Part shown: one piece after another, positions 52,261-61,103 of the stretch
Numbering within the stretch: position 1 is the first letter of the stretch
Layout of the letters: every line of letters starts with the position of its first letter
Assembly: GCA_022843405.1 (NCBI GenBank)
Contig: JALHNQ010000006.1
Span: forward strand, 34,442-98,441
Length of the DNA: 64,000 nt
DNA from: Methylocystis sp.
Lineage (GTDB): Bacteria > Pseudomonadota > Alphaproteobacteria > Rhizobiales > Beijerinckiaceae
Direction of reading: 5' to 3'
Notes under the pieces: model-generated
Seen by the model: the letters and a program-made list of their open reading frames with translations, nothing else
What the model was told of the DNA's origin: nothing
Databases searched by the model: none
Position numbers and translations under genes: made by a program

Positions 52261-53505
52261 CTATCGCAGCGCCAGCTTGCGGCCTTCCTTGCGACCGAAC
52301 AGCTCATAATGGGCGAGAGGATTCATCCCTCTCTGCGCCACGTCGGGATTTTGTCGCAGATATCCGTTCGTCGAGAAAAAGGGTCCCGGATCGAGGCCCT
52401 CATCGGCCCCATGCAGGAGATAATGCATGGCGGCGTCGCCCGCGAACCAGACGCGTTCGGCATAGAAAACAGGATCGAAGAGGACGGACGTCCTTAGGGC
52501 GAGATAAGGTTTGACGAGCTTCACGTCGCGTCTGCGCAGCAATAATTCGAAGGCTCTCGCCATCGCAAGGGCGCGGCCGAAACGGGCGCGTCCGTAACGC
52601 TGCGACATGCTCTCGAAAATCTGACAGATACGCTCATTCTCGATAACGCCCGCCTCGTCGTCGATGACCTGTTGCAGAATTTGCTGGCGATGGACGTAAT
52701 GCGTGGCGGTCTCCTGCGGCGAGAAGGTCTTGTAAGAGTCGAGACGCAAATGCGCGTAAAATCCTCCTTGCACCTTATCGTCGGTCACTTCTTCGACGAT
52801 GAAGGGCGACAGGCCGAGAAAATAGGCGTCGGTCAGCAGCAGTCTGAAGCTGTTTGGCGTGAAGGCGGAACAATGAACGTCGAAATAGGTTTCGTCATTT
52901 TCCACGCGCTTTTTCGTCCAATCGTCGAACGCCTCGCGCAAATTCCGTTCGGCGACAAAGCTGAAGGAGGCGGCGGACGCCTCCTCGCCGGCGCCTCTCG
53001 CGATCGTGCTGACCTGCTCGAATATCTGAGCGTGGGTCGGACGCTTTCTGTCCTCGAAAAACGCTTCGATCCAGGCGGTCAGACTCGTTCGCGGTCGATA
53101 GAAGTCGAGGCAGCCGCTTTTGTCGGGAACCACGATCGAGAGAAAGCCGCCCGTCTTGAGGACGCGCCCGCAGGCCTGCAGAAATCTTATCGGATTGGGA
53201 AGATGCTCGAAATTATTCGCGGAAATGATGTAGTCGAAAGGCTCGGTCTCCCCGGCGTCGCGGCATAATTCGTCGATGCGCATGGCGTCGCCGACGAGAT
53301 CAATCGGTTCGACCTGAGCGGCCTGCTCGGCCGAAAGAAATGGATCGGCGGCGGCGCGTCGCTTGATGGTCTCCGTGTCGAACACATCGAGATAGAGGCA
53401 ATTATAGCCGTCGCGCTTGGCGGCGAGGGGCGAGAAATAGGGGCCGAGTTCAATCCCTCTCGCGTCTTTGGCGGCATGTTTGAGAATTTCATCTCGGCGG
53501 CTCAT
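52261..53505 (-). CDS. methyltransferase with C-terminal glycan-associated repeat region
   Basis: 414 residues from ATG 53505. N-terminal domain: ARGIELGPYFSPLAAKRDGYNCLYLDVFD, FDYIISANNFEHLPNPIRFLQACGRVLKTGGFLSIVVPDK, a Methyltransf_11-type SAM fold. The C-terminal 80 residues (TSVLFDPVFYAERVWF, GPFFSTNGYLRQNPDVAQRGMNPLAHYELFGRKEGRKL) carry the FDP.FYL...NPDV...G..PL.HY...G..EGR signature often seen at the ends of glycosyltransferases in surface-glycan clusters. Substrate unknown; a sugar or a lipid-linked glycan is inferred. Confidence 0.78.
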   Translation of the reverse strand: MSRRDEILKHAAKDARGIELGPYFSPLAAKRDGYNCLYLDVFDTETIKRRAAADPFLSAEQAAQVEPIDLVGDAMRIDELCRDAGETEPFDYIISANNFEHLPNPIRFLQACGRVLKTGGFLSIVVPDKSGCLDFYRPRTSLTAWIEAFFEDRKRPTHAQIFEQVSTIARGAGEEASAASFSFVAERNLREAFDDWTKKRVENDETYFDVHCSAFTPNSFRLLLTDAYFLGLSPFIVEEVTDDKVQGGFYAHLRLDSYKTFSPQETATHYVHRQQILQQVIDDEAGVIENERICQIFESMSQRYGRARFGRALAMARAFELLLRRRDVKLVKPYLALRTSVLFDPVFYAERVWFAGDAAMHYLLHGADEGLDPGPFFSTNGYLRQNPDVAQRGMNPLAHYELFGRKEGRKLALR

Positions 53506-53578
53506 GTTTTGCTCAATCGCTTTCGCGGCGAAAATCATCGGCGCCCGAAACGCTAGCCTTGCGATGAGAACGCGCCGA

Positions 53579-54379
53579 TCAGCTTTCCGGCGCTTCCCGC
53601 ACCTTCGGCGCGGCCGCCGCCATTGCTCGGCCCTTTTCGACGATCGCCGCGAGCGACGGGTCTTTGGCCACCGCCTCATCGATCAGCCGATTGGACGTTC
53701 CCTCGATCTCACTCGTTAGCCGATCGAAAAAATCGCGCGCCCCCATGCCCGGCGCGATCAGCGGCAGGAATTCGATCACCGCCGTTCCCGGCCGAACGAT
53801 GAAAGACCGGCGCGGCCAAAAGAGCCCCGAATTCACCGCGACCGGCAGAACCGGCGTCTCGGTTGCGGCGTAAAGTTGGGCGACGCCGAACCTGTATTGC
53901 GGCGGCGCCCCGGCCGGACGGCGGGTGCCTTCAGGGAAAATGAAGAGCTGACGTCCCTGCCTGAAGATTTTCTTCGATTTGGCGATCAGCTGAGGTAGGA
54001 GCTTGCCGCCTTTGGCGCGATCGATGGCGATCTGCTCGGCGGCCAGCAGATACCAACCGAAAAAAGGCAGCCAGATTAGCTCGTGCTTCAAGATGTAGCT
54101 GAAGTCGGGAAATTTGATGGGAAGGACGAAGGTCTCCCAGATCGACTGATGCTTGCAGGCGACGATCACCGCGCCTTTCGGGATGTTCTCCAAGCCGCGC
54201 CAGTCGATCTTCGTGCCGCAGATTTTGTCGAGCAGCCAGAGAGTCGTGCGCCCCCAGGTGCGACCGAGCTCCTGATTGATCTGGCGGCGCATCGGCATCG
54301 CCGGCAGCCAGATCAACATCAGGCCGATCGTGTTCAGGAAGAACAGAATCTGAAAAACAAGCGAGCGCAGGATGAGCAT
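53579..54379 (-). CDS. plsC: 1-acyl-sn-glycerol-3-phosphate acyltransferase
   Basis: 266 residues from ATG 54379 (MLILRSLVFQILFF), with an N-terminal TM segment and the PlsC/LPLAT domain. The block I motif reads KHQSIWETF (HX4E rather than HX4D), block II LAAEQIAIDRAKGG, block III FIFPEGTRRPAG. Acylates lysophosphatidate to phosphatidate in membrane lipid synthesis. The HX4E variant occurs in many alphaproteobacterial PlsC proteins, from memory. The track's longer start is antisense to the guaB leader. Confidence 0.9.
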   Translation of the reverse strand: MLILRSLVFQILFFLNTIGLMLIWLPAMPMRRQINQELGRTWGRTTLWLLDKICGTKIDWRGLENIPKGAVIVACKHQSIWETFVLPIKFPDFSYILKHELIWLPFFGWYLLAAEQIAIDRAKGGKLLPQLIAKSKKIFRQGRQLFIFPEGTRRPAGAPPQYRFGVAQLYAATETPVLPVAVNSGLFWPRRSFIVRPGTAVIEFLPLIAPGMGARDFFDRLTSEIEGTSNRLIDEAVAKDPSLAAIVEKGRAMAAAAPKVREAPES

Positions 54380-54624
54380 TGGCGAGGTCGAGGCGCGAGG
54401 AGACGTGGTGCGCTTTTTAGGACGCCCTGGCGCGCATAAACAAGGCTTATCAGAAATGCGCCGACGTTGATCCGCCCAAGACGGTCCAACTCGACCGTAG
54501 CGCCTGTCATTTGCCTTCCGCCTGAATGATGCTATGAGCACCCGCCAACCCCTGACGGCGCAGGCCGTCACATGTCCGTTCACGGCTGACGCGTTCGCGT
54601 CGCCGCGCAAAGGAGTTGGCGCTC

Positions 54625-56112
54625 ATGGCCATATCGCCCGTCACGTTGACCGAAGCGCTGACCTTCGATGACGTGCTGCTGCGGCCAGGCCATTCACGGG
54701 TGATGCCGTCCGGCGTCGATGTCACGACCCGCCTGACCCGCGAAATCTCGCTCAATCTGCCGATCGTCTCCGCCGCCATGGACACTGTCACCGAGGCGCG
54801 TCTCGCCATCGCCATGGCGCAGGCGGGCGGCATCGGCGTCATCCACCAGAACATGTCGCCGGCGGCGCAGGCCGCAGAAGTGCGCAAGGTCAAGCGCTAC
54901 GAAAGCGGGATGGTGATCGATCCCATCACGATTTTCCCCGACGAGACTCTCGCCGATGCGCTCGCCCTGATGGCGGGCCACGGCATTTCGGGAATTCCGG
55001 TCGTCGAGCGCGCCGTCGACGGCGACAGGGGCAGGCTCGTCGGCATTCTCACCAATCGCGACGTGCGTTTCGCGCAGGACCGCAGCCAGCCGGTGGCCGA
55101 GTTGATGACGAAAAAGCTCGTCACGGTGCAGGAAGGCGTCGGGCAGGCGGAGGCCCAACGTCTGCTGCACGAACATCGCATCGAGAAACTGCTAGTCGTC
55201 GACGAAGATTACCGCTGCGTCGGACTCGTCACTGTCAAGGACATCGAGAAGGCGACGCTCCATCCGTACGCCTGCAAGGATCATGAAGGGCGATTGCGCG
55301 TCGCCGCCGCCTCGACCGTCGGCGACCACGGCTTCGAGCGGGCGCTTCAGCTGATCGACGCCGGCGTCGACTGCGTGGTGATCGATACGGCGCATGGGCA
55401 TTCGCAGGCGGTGATCGATCAGGTGGCGCGGGTGAAGAAAGCGTCGAACAAGGTGTCGATCATCGCCGGCAACATCGCCACCGCCGAAGCGGCCAAGGCG
55501 CTGATCGGCGCCGGCGCCGACGCCATCAAGGTCGGCATTGGACCCGGTTCGATCTGCACGACAAGAATTGTCGCCGGCGTCGGCGTGCCGCAGCTCACCG
55601 CAATCATGGAGGCGGCTGAAGAGGCGCGCAAAGCCGACGTGCCGGTGATCGGCGACGGCGGCGTTAAATATTCAGGCGACCTTGCCAAGGCGATTGCGGC
55701 GGGTGCGGACGTCGTCATGATCGGCTCGCTTTTCGCCGGCGCCGAGGAATCGCCCGGCGAGGTGTTTTTGTACCAGGGCCGCTCGTTCAAAGCCTATCGC
55801 GGCATGGGATCGGTGGGCGCGATGACCGCCGGGTCGGCGACGCGCTATTTTCAGGGCGACGTGAAGGAGCAGCTCAAACTCGTGCCCGAGGGCATCGAGG
55901 GGCAGGTGCCTTATCGCGGCCCGATCGCGCCGATCCTTTACCAATTGGCGGGGGGCCTGCGCGCCGCGATGGGCTACGTCGGCGCACCGACGATCAAGGA
56001 GTTTCAGGAGCGCGCGCAATTCGTTCGCATCACCAACGCCGGATTGCGCGAAAGCCATGTGCATGACGTAGCGATCACCCGCGAGAGCCCGAACTATCCG
56101 ACAGGCGTATGA
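54625..56112 (+). CDS. guaB: inosine-5'-monophosphate dehydrogenase
   Basis: 495 residues from ATG 54625 with AAGGAG about 10 nt upstream. [20 protein letters not shown] at the N-terminus, two CBS domains (about 100-220), and the catalytic loop [20 protein letters not shown] with the active-site Cys; [41 protein letters not shown] and [11 protein letters not shown] complete the barrel. Catalyses IMP to XMP with NAD in guanine nucleotide synthesis. Monocistronic, followed by a hairpin. Confidence 0.97.
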   Translation: MAISPVTLTEALTFDDVLLRPGHSRVMPSGVDVTTRLTREISLNLPIVSAAMDTVTEARLAIAMAQAGGIGVIHQNMSPAAQAAEVRKVKRYESGMVIDPITIFPDETLADALALMAGHGISGIPVVERAVDGDRGRLVGILTNRDVRFAQDRSQPVAELMTKKLVTVQEGVGQAEAQRLLHEHRIEKLLVVDEDYRCVGLVTVKDIEKATLHPYACKDHEGRLRVAAASTVGDHGFERALQLIDAGVDCVVIDTAHGHSQAVIDQVARVKKASNKVSIIAGNIATAEAAKALIGAGADAIKVGIGPGSICTTRIVAGVGVPQLTAIMEAAEEARKADVPVIGDGGVKYSGDLAKAIAAGADVVMIGSLFAGAEESPGEVFLYQGRSFKAYRGMGSVGAMTAGSATRYFQGDVKEQLKLVPEGIEGQVPYRGPIAPILYQLAGGLRAAMGYVGAPTIKEFQERAQFVRITNAGLRESHVHDVAITRESPNYPTGV

Positions 56113-56127
56113 GACAGGCAAAAAAAA

Positions 56128-56150
56128 GGGCCGCGCAACGGCCCCTTAAG
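56128..56150 (+). terminator. guaB terminator
   Basis: GGGCCG and CGGCCC form a stem around a 5-nt loop just after the guaB stop. The T-run on the plus strand is only two bases while a run of A precedes it, so the hairpin works better on the minus strand but probably serves guaB. Confidence 0.5.
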
Positions 56151-56744
56151 ACTTGGGAGAAAAGTGAAGGACGAAAGATCTAGTAGCAACAAGACTTGAA
56201 AACTGAGCGTCAATTTTAGCGAACGATGAGAGTATTTGCGCCCGACTAATTCCTTGCGCCTCTCACTGTTCATCAAAAAGCTATGACGAAAATCCTCTCC
56301 ACGCATCATTCGAATTGGTGATGACCGGTGTTTTTTCTAAAAGCGCCGCGCAGGCGGCGGGATCGCGATGATTTGGACGGATTCGCCCGAAGGGCAGACG
56401 CGACGGCTCTCTTAAGTCTTGCGTTGCGCGCTATTCACAAAGCGGCGTCTGCGCCGTCGCAGCGCGCTCTATGATCGCCGCCTGGCGGCGCGCCGGAGTT
56501 GTCGCCGGGAAAGTAGAGGGCCTCGCGACGACCCCAATTGATAAAAAATTGATCGTCGTAAATTTGCGTGAATGGCGAGCTGAAAATTGAGCGCGTAGTA
56601 CCGAACCCCGAGTTACTGAAGCGTCCGCGGTAATTTCGTCCACCCCCCCGACGTTCGCAAGAAACGTTAAGACAAAAGAAATGGGCCGGCATCATCCAAA
56701 TGGATGAGGCCGGCCAAAAATAATCTTAAATCAATTGTATACGC
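56151..56744. other. intergenic region between guaB and the LuxR gene
   Basis: About 590 bases without a credible gene. Short ORFs on the minus strand lack any recognisable protein. It contains a piece (CAGCGCGCTCTA near 56461) shared with the palindromic repeat at 30041-30167, and the terminator at 56684-56715. Lower GC than the surrounding genes. Confidence 0.5.
56684..56715 (-). terminator. terminator of the LuxR-family gene
   Basis: GGCCGGCATCATCC and GGATGAGGCCGGCC pair over 14 bases with one mismatch around an AAAT loop, followed on the minus strand by CATTTCTTTTG. It lies 30 bases past the LuxR-gene stop. Confidence 0.7.
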
Positions 56745-57866
56745 TTATTCGTCCATTGGCCTGCCGAGCGCGGCCAGTCCGCCAAGAAGCGCGACCACTT
56801 CCGCCTGCCGTTTGCATCCGGTCTTTTCCATGACGCCGCGCAAATGGGTGCGAACGGTGTTGCGCGACACGGACTGCTCGGCGGCGATTTCTTCGAGCGT
56901 CTTGCCGGCGACAAGGCCGCGGGCGATGCGCGCCTCGGCTGGCGTGAGGTCGTAGAGCGACTGAACCAGCTCGGTCGCCGGCGCCTGGGACGATCCCACC
57001 GGGGTCATCACCAGAACCGCCGCGCAACGCACGAAAATGTCGCGCGCCGCACCGCGAATCGGCACAAGATTGGCGATCATCGGACCTGCGTCGTCGCCTG
57101 AGCGGGCCGCGAAGGATCGCGGCGCGCCAACGCGGTCGTGATCGAGCGCCTCCATCGCCTGACGCAGGAGACCGTCGGCGGCGGCGTCGACGAGCGACAC
57201 GCGGTCATGCGCGCGCCAGCGAACGTAGGCGCTCAACGCGCTGCTCGGGTCGTTGGCCGAAATGACGCGCCCGTCGTCGTCCAGCACCAGCGCCGGAAGG
57301 CCGATGAGCGCGAAGGTTTCGCCGGCGACGCGCGCACGCTCGAGCTGCAGCCGCGTGGCGAGGAACGCCGCGCGCGCCAGATGCGGGCGCAGTTCGTCAA
57401 GCTGGCGGATGATCGACGGTTCGACCGGCCCGCGATGATGCGCGCGCTCGAGGCAGATAATGCCGGTGTCGCCGGTCGGCAGCGCAATCGCCGTCGCGGC
57501 GCTGAACCCGAGCCCGCGCGGCCGCAGAAATTCAGAGTAGTTGGGATCGCGTTCGAGCTCCTCCGCCGTATAGACGTCGTCGTCGGTGAGAAAGCCCGGA
57601 TGGCGCCGGCTGAACAGCTTGCCGCCGCGCGTGCAGTTGCTGAGCCAGTCGCCGCGCATGAAGTTCTCGACATGTTCGCAAATCGCCGGGGACGCGGTCC
57701 ACCGCGAGACTCTTTCGCGTGCGGCGAACAGCACGCCGCCCTGTGCTTCGGCCAGATGCGAAAGCTCGTCGAGGACATCCGGCCACATGTCCGGCGCAAA
57801 TGAGCATTCGTAAATGCGGTCGATGAGTTCCTGAACCATCCTCAATATCTCTTGTTGGACGGCCAC
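56745..57866 (-). CDS. LuxR-type transcriptional regulator
   Basis: 373 residues from GTG 57866; ATG 57839 is an alternative. An N-terminal helix (LIDRIYECSFAPDMWPDVLDELSHL) leads into a GAF/PAS-like sensor region (GFSAATAIALPTGDTGIICLERA...ARVAGETFALIGLPALVLDDDGRVISAND). The C-terminal LuxR HTH is LTPAEARIARGLVAGKTLEEIAAEQSVSRNTVRTHLRGVMEKTG. Ligand unknown; no receiver Asp pattern. Target genes may include the adjacent cytochrome/peroxidase locus, which is inference from position only. Confidence 0.88.
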   Translation of the reverse strand: MAVQQEILRMVQELIDRIYECSFAPDMWPDVLDELSHLAEAQGGVLFAARERVSRWTASPAICEHVENFMRGDWLSNCTRGGKLFSRRHPGFLTDDDVYTAEELERDPNYSEFLRPRGLGFSAATAIALPTGDTGIICLERAHHRGPVEPSIIRQLDELRPHLARAAFLATRLQLERARVAGETFALIGLPALVLDDDGRVISANDPSSALSAYVRWRAHDRVSLVDAAADGLLRQAMEALDHDRVGAPRSFAARSGDDAGPMIANLVPIRGAARDIFVRCAAVLVMTPVGSSQAPATELVQSLYDLTPAEARIARGLVAGKTLEEIAAEQSVSRNTVRTHLRGVMEKTGCKRQAEVVALLGGLAALGRPMDE

Positions 57867-57956
57867 GCTAAAGGCGCGAGCGCTCGAAATAAATCCTATG
57901 CAAACGTGCGGCCGACAAGATGGTTCCAGCCGGCCGCCCTATTGGCGAGCTATCAA

Positions 57957-58031
57957 GATCGATTCCAAAAGTTTAGAGCGCGCCTTTTTTTCACGAAAAA
58001 CCGGATTCCGCTTTTTCGCGGCGCGCGCTAG
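57957..58031. repeat. composite palindromic repeat, copy 2
   Basis: GATCGATTCCAAAAGTTTAG plus GAGCGCGC matches copy 1 at 30097-30123 exactly over 27 bases, then a variant spacer, then GAAAAACCGGATTCCGCTTTTTCGCGGCGCGC, corresponding to the second hairpin of copy 1. The end overlaps the stop region of the cytochrome c gene. Such intergenic palindromes are scattered in many Rhizobiales genomes. Confidence 0.75.
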
Positions 58032-58426
58032 TGCCTGCCGGCGTCGATCGCGACCCCTTTGCGCTCCTTGTGGATATAGGCGATGAACGCCGTCATCTTC
58101 GGATCGTCAGCCGGCAGCGCCGTTCCCTGCAGCGGATTCTTGATGCACCAGTTCACCATTTCAAAGAGTTGCGCGACCTTGCCAAGCTGTTTTTGGAATT
58201 TCGGATAGGTTTCCGGATGGGTGTTGGCGGCGTTCGGGTGGCACTGGGCGCAGGCGACGCCATTCGTGCCGACCGCGCCGCTCGTCCAAAGTTCGCGGCC
58301 TTTCTTGGCGACGGAATCAAATTCGCCCTGCCAGCGGTCGACGTCGGTCGTCGTGAATTCGTCGGCGCGCGTTGCCGGCGAAAGCAGCGCGGCGCCCAAA
58401 ACAAGCGCAATCAAATAGCGGCGCAT
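58028..58426 (-). CDS. mono-heme c-type cytochrome
   Basis: 132 residues with a signal peptide (YLIALVLGAALLSPATRA). One heme-binding motif, CAQCH, is followed by PNAANTHPETYPKFQKQLGKVAQLFEMVNWCIKNPLQGTALP, where a downstream Met may be the axial ligand. Periplasmic electron carrier, likely partner of the upstream di-heme peroxidase. Third gene after the peroxidase and the metallophosphoesterase; its 3' end overlaps repeat copy 2. Confidence 0.88.
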   Translation of the reverse strand: MRRYLIALVLGAALLSPATRADEFTTTDVDRWQGEFDSVAKKGRELWTSGAVGTNGVACAQCHPNAANTHPETYPKFQKQLGKVAQLFEMVNWCIKNPLQGTALPADDPKMTAFIAYIHKERKGVAIDAGRH

Positions 58427-58442
58427 ATTCCTTCTCCTCGAC

Positions 58443-59516
58443 TTAGTAGTGCTGTTGCGGCGCCTTGCGAATGATCGCCTCTTGATATTTCTTGTCGACC
58501 GGCTTCCCGAGCTTCGGATCGTAGCCGACGACGCGCTCCTGATTGTCCCACAGCTGATAACGCGCCGTGACGCGGCCGGAGTTCACGTCGATCATCTGCC
58601 AGCCTGTGGCGTCGCGTTCGAAGAACGGATCGGCGCGGTTCATCGGCACCGTCAGAACAGGCACATGCGCGCCGGCCTGCGAATAGGTGTCGGGATAGGG
58701 CCAGGGCCAGGCCGTCGCCATCACCGCATTGAAGGAGATGTTGCCGATCTGATTATATTGGATCTGGTGCACATGACCGTAGATGACGCTGACGTTCTTG
58801 AACGGCTGCAACAGCGCCTGGACCTGTTCGGCATCGTCAGTCCAGAAATTCCAGCCCTTGTAGATTTTCTGCAAGGGCGAATGCGAGAAGACGATGAGCG
58901 GCGTGTCCTTGGACACTTTGTCGAGATCGTCCTTGAGCCAGGCGCGCTGCTTGTCGCCGACCATGAATGGCGAGCCGTTGGGATTGTCGAGCCCGGCCAT
59001 CTCAAGCATGCGCTGCTCGGCCGTTGGCCAGCGATGAAACGTCCATTCGTCCGTCGTGAGAATCGAATTCAACACGACGAAATGCACGCCCTTATGGTCG
59101 AAGCTGTACCACTGCGGACCATAGAGCTTCGACCAATAGTCGCCGAGGTCGAAATAATAGTCGTGCTCGCCCATGACGCAGTGAAATTTGCTCTTGAGAT
59201 GCGACAGCATCTCGCCGCCGTGGTCGAGTTCCTCCTTCTTGCCGAGCTGGGCAAGATCGCCGCCGAACATGACGAAATCCGCTTCAGGCGTGATGAGATT
59301 GGCTTCGGCGACGGCGCGCTTCAAGCCCATGTCCCAATTGCGTACGAAGCTCGCGCCTTTGATCTGCTGAATATGCGCGTCGGAAATATAGGTGAAGCTG
59401 AAATCCTCGCGGGTTCCTCCGAAAGCGAGGCGCACCATGGAGATCGGCAGGGTCGTCAGCGTTCCGGCCGCGGCGCCGGCGGCGATCACGCTGCGCCGGG
59501 TGATCAGTCTGGTCAT
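58443..59516 (-). CDS. Tat-exported metallophosphoesterase
   Basis: 357 residues. N-terminal twin-arginine signal (LITRRSVIAAGAAAGTLTTLPISM). Calcineurin-like metal-binding blocks: FTYISDAHIQQIKG (D-x-H), VMFGGDLAQLG (GGD), VMGEHDYY (GEHD in place of GNHD), VFSHSPL and IYGHVHQIQYN (GHVH). It should act as a periplasmic phosphodiesterase or phosphatase on an unknown substrate. Lies between a di-heme peroxidase and a cytochrome c gene. Confidence 0.9.
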   Translation of the reverse strand: MTRLITRRSVIAAGAAAGTLTTLPISMVRLAFGGTREDFSFTYISDAHIQQIKGASFVRNWDMGLKRAVAEANLITPEADFVMFGGDLAQLGKKEELDHGGEMLSHLKSKFHCVMGEHDYYFDLGDYWSKLYGPQWYSFDHKGVHFVVLNSILTTDEWTFHRWPTAEQRMLEMAGLDNPNGSPFMVGDKQRAWLKDDLDKVSKDTPLIVFSHSPLQKIYKGWNFWTDDAEQVQALLQPFKNVSVIYGHVHQIQYNQIGNISFNAVMATAWPWPYPDTYSQAGAHVPVLTVPMNRADPFFERDATGWQMIDVNSGRVTARYQLWDNQERVVGYDPKLGKPVDKKYQEAIIRKAPQQHY

Positions 59517-59575
59517 GTCCTATCCTCCCTCGCGGCTTCGCGCTTGCGCGGGCGACGCCGCTTGTTTTTTGCGTC

Positions 59576-60724
59576 TTATTTCGACTGCGCCGTCACATAA
59601 GCGGGACTGGTCAGCGTCTCCAGGAAGGCGACGAGATCGTCGATCTGCTGATCCTTCAGATCCAACGGCCGAATGCCGCCGGAAAGATAAGGGTTGACCG
59701 GCCATGGATCGCTCGGACTCTTGCCGCCCTCATTGTAGTGCTTGACCACGTCTTTGAGCGTCTTGAGCGATCCGTCGTGCATGTAAGGCGCGGTCATCGC
59801 GATATTGCGCAGCGTTGTGGTCTTGAAGGCGCCGATTTCGTCGAAGGAATTTGTGACGGCGAAGCGGCCGAGTTCGGAGACCTTCGGATCGGCGAGCACG
59901 GTCTTGTCGACCGAGGCGCCAGCCGCTTTGGCCTTGAGGAATTCGGCGGCAAGACGCGGCACGTCGTCTTGGATGCGGTTGATGCCGACGCCGATGTTGT
60001 GGAATCTGTTGTCGGTGAAGAGCGCCTGCGTCTGTTCGATGACATGGCAGGAGACGCAGCGTCCCTGACCGACATAAAGGTCGAAGCCGCGCTTCGCCTG
60101 ATCGCTGATGGCGTTGCGGTCGCCACCGAAATACCATCTGTCGAAGGGCGAATCGCCCGAGACGATGGTGCGCTCGAAACTCGCGATCGCCTTCTGCACG
60201 TCATTCATCGTCACGTCGCGGCCGGTCTTGTCGAACGCCTTCTTGAAGCCATCGACATAGGCCGGGTCTTCGCGAATGATCTTGAGCACCGGGTCGTGAT
60301 TGGGCATCCCCATTTCCACGGGATTGACCATCGGGTGCTGCGACTGGTCCTCTAGCGAGGGCGAGCGTCCGTCCCAGAACTGCGACGTGTAGTAGGCGGC
60401 GTTGATCACCGTCGGGGCGTTGCGGGTGCCGGTCAGCTTGTGATGGCCTTCTGAAACGCGCAGAGGGCTGTCGGTGAAAGCCTTCTTGTCGTTATGACAG
60501 GTCGCGCAGCTCACCGTGCCGTCGATCGAGAAGCGCGTGTCATGGAAGAGCTTGTCGCCGAGCGCCACCTTCTCCGGCGACTGCGGATTGTCGGCCGGAA
60601 TCGGGACTTTTGGCAGGCCGAGCAGCGGCTCGGCCATCGCCGATCCGCCGGCCAGCAAGGCCGCAAGCGGAAGCGCGGCAAGCGTCGTCTTGACGGATTT
60701 CCGGACATTAGGAATGCGCGCCAT
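59576..60724 (-). CDS. di-heme cytochrome c peroxidase (MauG/CcpA family), leftward
   Basis: 382 residues, signal peptide (TLAALPLAALLAGGSAMA). Two c-heme motifs: VSCATCHNDKKAF and CVSCHVIEQTQALF, with the family marks RNAPTVINAAYYTSQFWDGRSPSLEDQ, NPVEMGMPNHDPVL and TLRNIAMTAPYMHDGSLKTLKDVV. It uses the two hemes for peroxidase or MauG-like oxidation in the periplasm. First gene of the leftward trio; divergent from the second peroxidase at 61104. An N-terminal Pro-rich segment follows the signal. Confidence 0.93.
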   Translation of the reverse strand: MARIPNVRKSVKTTLAALPLAALLAGGSAMAEPLLGLPKVPIPADNPQSPEKVALGDKLFHDTRFSIDGTVSCATCHNDKKAFTDSPLRVSEGHHKLTGTRNAPTVINAAYYTSQFWDGRSPSLEDQSQHPMVNPVEMGMPNHDPVLKIIREDPAYVDGFKKAFDKTGRDVTMNDVQKAIASFERTIVSGDSPFDRWYFGGDRNAISDQAKRGFDLYVGQGRCVSCHVIEQTQALFTDNRFHNIGVGINRIQDDVPRLAAEFLKAKAAGASVDKTVLADPKVSELGRFAVTNSFDEIGAFKTTTLRNIAMTAPYMHDGSLKTLKDVVKHYNEGGKSPSDPWPVNPYLSGGIRPLDLKDQQIDDLVAFLETLTSPAYVTAQSK

Positions 60725-61103
60725 GTGCTCCCTCCGCTGACGCTCGGCTTATCGCCGGCTCTTGTTTTCTCATTAAGTTTGCGCTGCTTTTAGCGGCAGG
60801 GCAAGTCGTCGTTGTGACGCTCCGAAGGGAAATCGAAGAATTCGGAGGGCGAATATTCCGCTTTCGCGAGTAATAATTGTGCGCTGCACTGCCGGGGCGC
60901 AATAATTTGCGCTTCTCTTCATGTGATTTGCAATCGGTCGTTTTCGGCTTACCTGTCACGTTCATGCTACATAGGATTGATTTTAAAGAATGTCGCTTCG
61001 GCGCGCCCTTCCGCCGCGAACGCGGCTGTGATAGCTGACGGCCGAGAGAGACGATGTTTTGCGGTGCGAAAGCGCCTCGGCAAAATCACTAAGGGAGGAA
61101 GTG
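60725..61103. promoter_or_regulatory. divergent promoter region of the two peroxidase operons
   Basis: 379 bases serving both directions. It contains the imperfect palindrome GCGCAA-TAAT-TTGCGC at 60897-60912 and a similar TAATAATTGTGCGC nearby (60871-60884), possible regulator half-sites. The rest is AT-rich near 60950-61000. No -35/-10 pair can be named with confidence. Confidence 0.4.

Noticed and set aside
56435-56695. 86-aa minus-strand ORF between guaB and the LuxR gene
   Set aside because: No ribosome binding site, no recognisable sequence, overlaps the LuxR-gene terminator.
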